Source of the DNA: Planctomycetaceae bacterium
GTDB lineage: Bacteria; Planctomycetota; Planctomycetia; Pirellulales; Lacipirellulaceae
Direction: 5' to 3'
NCBI GenBank assembly: GCA_002713555.1
Contig: PATG01000142.1
Coordinates: 1 to 24,845 of the forward strand
DNA length: 24,845 bases
Shown: piece after piece, positions 22,995 to 24,845 of the stretch
How the letters are laid out: each line of letters starts with the position of its first letter
Numbering within the stretch: position 1 is the first letter of the stretch
Notes under the pieces: generated by a model
What the model was told of the DNA's origin: nothing
Database searches by the model: none
What the model saw: only the letters and a program-made list of their open reading frames with translations
Program-made: the position numbers and the translations under genes

Positions 22995-24827
22995 ATGACC
23001 AGAGTTTGCCTGAAAGTTATTGCCATATTCTTGCTGGCATCCCAGCTTTCGCGGGCTGACTTTGTGGTGGCGCCTGAGGGCGACGACCAGCACCCGGGTA
23101 CGGCTCAAAAGCCGTTCGCCACCATCCAGCGAGCCCAAGCTGCAGCGCGAATCAGCATTGCCAATGGGTTGACGCGCGATCTGGTAATCGAAATCCGCAA
23201 CGGTCGGTACATTCTGGATGAGCCGCTGGTGTTCGACCAGCGTGACTCCGGCACTTCGCAACACCGGGTGGTTTATGCGGCGGCGGCGGGACACACTCCG
23301 CGCATCAGCGGAGGGCAAAAGATCTCCAATTGGAAGCTTATGGCCGACGGCAGCTTCGCAGCGTCCCTAGCCGATAGGCGCTTTCGTGAATTGTTCGTGG
23401 GTGGCGAGCGACGCCAGCGGGCCCGACACCCAAACACGGGTTTCTTACGTGTAGAAACCGTGGGTGCCGACCGCCGGACTCGTTTTACGGCACAGCCAGG
23501 CGATCTCGAGGCACTCGGTGATCTTGCTGGTGCAGAGTTCGTTTTTTTGCACGACTGGTGCATTTCACGCATCCCCATCAAGTCCATGGATAGGGCGACG
23601 CGCAACGTCACCACGGAGTTCTCCGTGGGATACGCACAACCACATGGCGAGATGAATCGATTCGAACCCCATCCTCGCTATGCGATCGAGAACCACTCGG
23701 CTGCCTGGGACACACCCGGCGAATGGTACCTTGACGAAGGACTGGGTAGGATCCGCTACCTACCGCTATCTGGCGAGACACCCAAAACGCTGGAAGCTAT
23801 TGTGCCTGTCGCCAATCGTCTGGTCGAAGTTCGCGGACCCGCACACTCGGAAGCTCGAATCTGCAATCTTCACTTTCGTGGACTGAGTTTTGAGCACTGC
23901 GGGTGGTTTCCTCCTGCCAGGGGATACGCATCGGCTCAGGCAACCTGGCACGAGCGTCGCGACGGATTGAAGGGCGGGCTGAATCCGATTCTAAGTGCAG
24001 TCACTCTGGATGGTGTCGAGAACTGTTCTTTCACCGCTTGCCGATTCGCCCAACTTGGCGGCTCCGGCTTATGGTTGCGGGATAACTGTCACGACAACAA
24101 GATCAAGGGAAATCATTTTGTTGATATCAGCGGCAATGGCTTGATGCTTGGCAAAGGGGGAAAGCTCAGTAAGGAGCACGCAACAGCGGGCAACCACATC
24201 ACCAACAACCTGATTGAACGGTGCGGCCAACAGTATTTTGGTGCCGTGGCTATCTGGGTTGGTCTCGCCCGCGGCACACGGGTCGCGCACAACGTGATTC
24301 GCCACCACCCGTACACCGGTATTTCGTTAGGTTGGAGCTGGAATGCAAACAGGACGACTGCCCAGGAGAATGTCGTAGCGCACAATCGCATTCATCATGT
24401 GATGCAGATCCTCTCCGACGGAGGTGGTATCTACACGCTCGGCCACCAGCCTGATAGCTTTTTGCAGGGCAATCTGATTTATGATCTACCCCTGAATTTG
24501 GGGAGTGCCGAATCGAATGGCATCTTCATGGATGAGGGCTCAACTGGCTTTACCGTGGAGAACAACCTGATCCACTCGGTGGGCCGATCCCCCATCCGCT
24601 TCCATCGTGCGACGACCAATTTGGTACGTGACAATATACTGGGCACCGAGTCTGGAGTTGAAATGTTCCGCTATAATGCAACCCAAGCAGATAAAATCAT
24701 CAAACAAGACAACCGCCAGATTCACGATTCGTTGCCTCCGTCTGCCGCCGATTTCAAGCGGGTAGCAGGGGCTGGGCTCGAGCCCAAGTTCGAAAAGCTG
24801 CTGCGGAAGGCCGAGCAAGACAAGTAG
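22995..24827 (+). CDS. Secreted right-handed parallel beta-helix protein, GH141-like
   Basis: 610 aa from ATG 22995; the frame is open from GTG 22947, but only this start places a basic residue and hydrophobic core (MTRVCLKVIAIFLLA) at the N-terminus with cleavage at SRA-D (residue 21). After it, VVAPEGDDQHPGTAQKPF is the typical opening of secreted beta-helix carbohydrate enzymes. A GEWYLDEGLGRIRYLP segment precedes the helix, then many N-x-(I/F) coil repeats (ENCSFTACRFAQLGGSGLWL, HNVIRHHPYTGISLG, GGGIYTLG). This layout resembles GH141 (alpha-L-fucosidases/xylanases) more than pectate lyases; that is recognition by style, not an alignment. Catalytic residues are not assigned. Probably periplasmic or extracellular. 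The last 18 nt of the window follow the stop. Confidence 0.8.
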   Translation: MTRVCLKVIAIFLLASQLSRADFVVAPEGDDQHPGTAQKPFATIQRAQAAARISIANGLTRDLVIEIRNGRYILDEPLVFDQRDSGTSQHRVVYAAAAGHTPRISGGQKISNWKLMADGSFAASLADRRFRELFVGGERRQRARHPNTGFLRVETVGADRRTRFTAQPGDLEALGDLAGAEFVFLHDWCISRIPIKSMDRATRNVTTEFSVGYAQPHGEMNRFEPHPRYAIENHSAAWDTPGEWYLDEGLGRIRYLPLSGETPKTLEAIVPVANRLVEVRGPAHSEARICNLHFRGLSFEHCGWFPPARGYASAQATWHERRDGLKGGLNPILSAVTLDGVENCSFTACRFAQLGGSGLWLRDNCHDNKIKGNHFVDISGNGLMLGKGGKLSKEHATAGNHITNNLIERCGQQYFGAVAIWVGLARGTRVAHNVIRHHPYTGISLGWSWNANRTTAQENVVAHNRIHHVMQILSDGGGIYTLGHQPDSFLQGNLIYDLPLNLGSAESNGIFMDEGSTGFTVENNLIHSVGRSPIRFHRATTNLVRDNILGTESGVEMFRYNATQADKIIKQDNRQIHDSLPPSAADFKRVAGAGLEPKFEKLLRKAEQDK

Positions 24828-24845
24828 GCTCGCCCAAGTTCCCCA

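Overview
This 24.8 kb window most likely comes from a planctomycete of the Pirellulales / Lacipirellulaceae kind. The evidence is a pair of PEP-CTERM (exosortase-sorted) proteins, one ending in the EF-hand, dockerin-like module followed by a PEP-CTERM anchor that is typical of that group, together with large exported glycoside hydrolases, many unlinked sugar/acid dehydrogenases, and intergenic DNA rich in palindromic and heptamer repeats. This is inferred from protein style only. No rRNA, tRNA, CRISPR array, transposase, transporter or regulator gene was seen.

Layout. (i) 1-8.2 kb, the extracellular polysaccharide end: a heptamer array and a G-rich repeat; a minus-strand secreted GH2 enzyme with an NPCBM domain; and, divergent from it, one very long PEP-CTERM reading frame that looks like two exported proteins joined in frame. 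(ii) 8.4-10.4 kb: an AldA-type lactaldehyde dehydrogenase and a small LsrG/ABM-fold protein, separated by a nested inverted repeat carrying two LacI-type CCGG-centred dyads. (iii) 10.5-16.6 kb: a malate/L-lactate dehydrogenase-family enzyme divergent from an SDR, then a minus-strand operon of a second Ldh-family enzyme, the two subunits of a ComDE-like (sulfopyruvate/phosphonopyruvate decarboxylase) ThDP enzyme and an RraA-fold protein, with another minus-strand SDR beyond it. (iv) 16.7-22.9 kb, plus strand: a small TalC/FSA-type transaldolase, a Gfo/Idh/MocA oxidoreductase, a D-2-hydroxyacid dehydrogenase (probable TTG start), a fumarylacetoacetate-hydrolase-family enzyme and a second aldehyde dehydrogenase. 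(v) 23-24.8 kb: a secreted right-handed beta-helix protein resembling GH141-type enzymes.

How the genes may work together (inference). Exported enzymes at both ends would release sugars. The cytoplasmic genes between them supply the steps of a sugar-acid or 2-hydroxyacid route: dehydrogenation of 2-hydroxyacids (two Ldh-family enzymes, SDRs, D-2-hydroxyacid dehydrogenase), decarboxylation of a 2-oxoacid to an aldehyde (ComDE-like pair), oxidation of aldehydes (two ALDHs), C-C cleavage (FAH, RraA, transaldolase). Two readings fit: a 6-deoxyhexose (fucose/rhamnose) pathway, favoured by AldA, FAH and the GH141-like enzyme; or a C3-sulfonate (sulfolactate/sulfopyruvate) branch of sulfoglycolysis, favoured by the ComDE-like pair, Ldh family, ALDHs and transaldolase. 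The sequence alone does not decide between them, and this cluster is the main candidate for something undescribed here.

Intergenic DNA is unusually structured: GACTAA(T/G) heptamers at many gene ends, three long imperfect palindromes (about 92, 105 and 127 bp), a dispersed G-rich repeat in two copies, and four separate two-copy tandem duplications with 19-21 bp periods.
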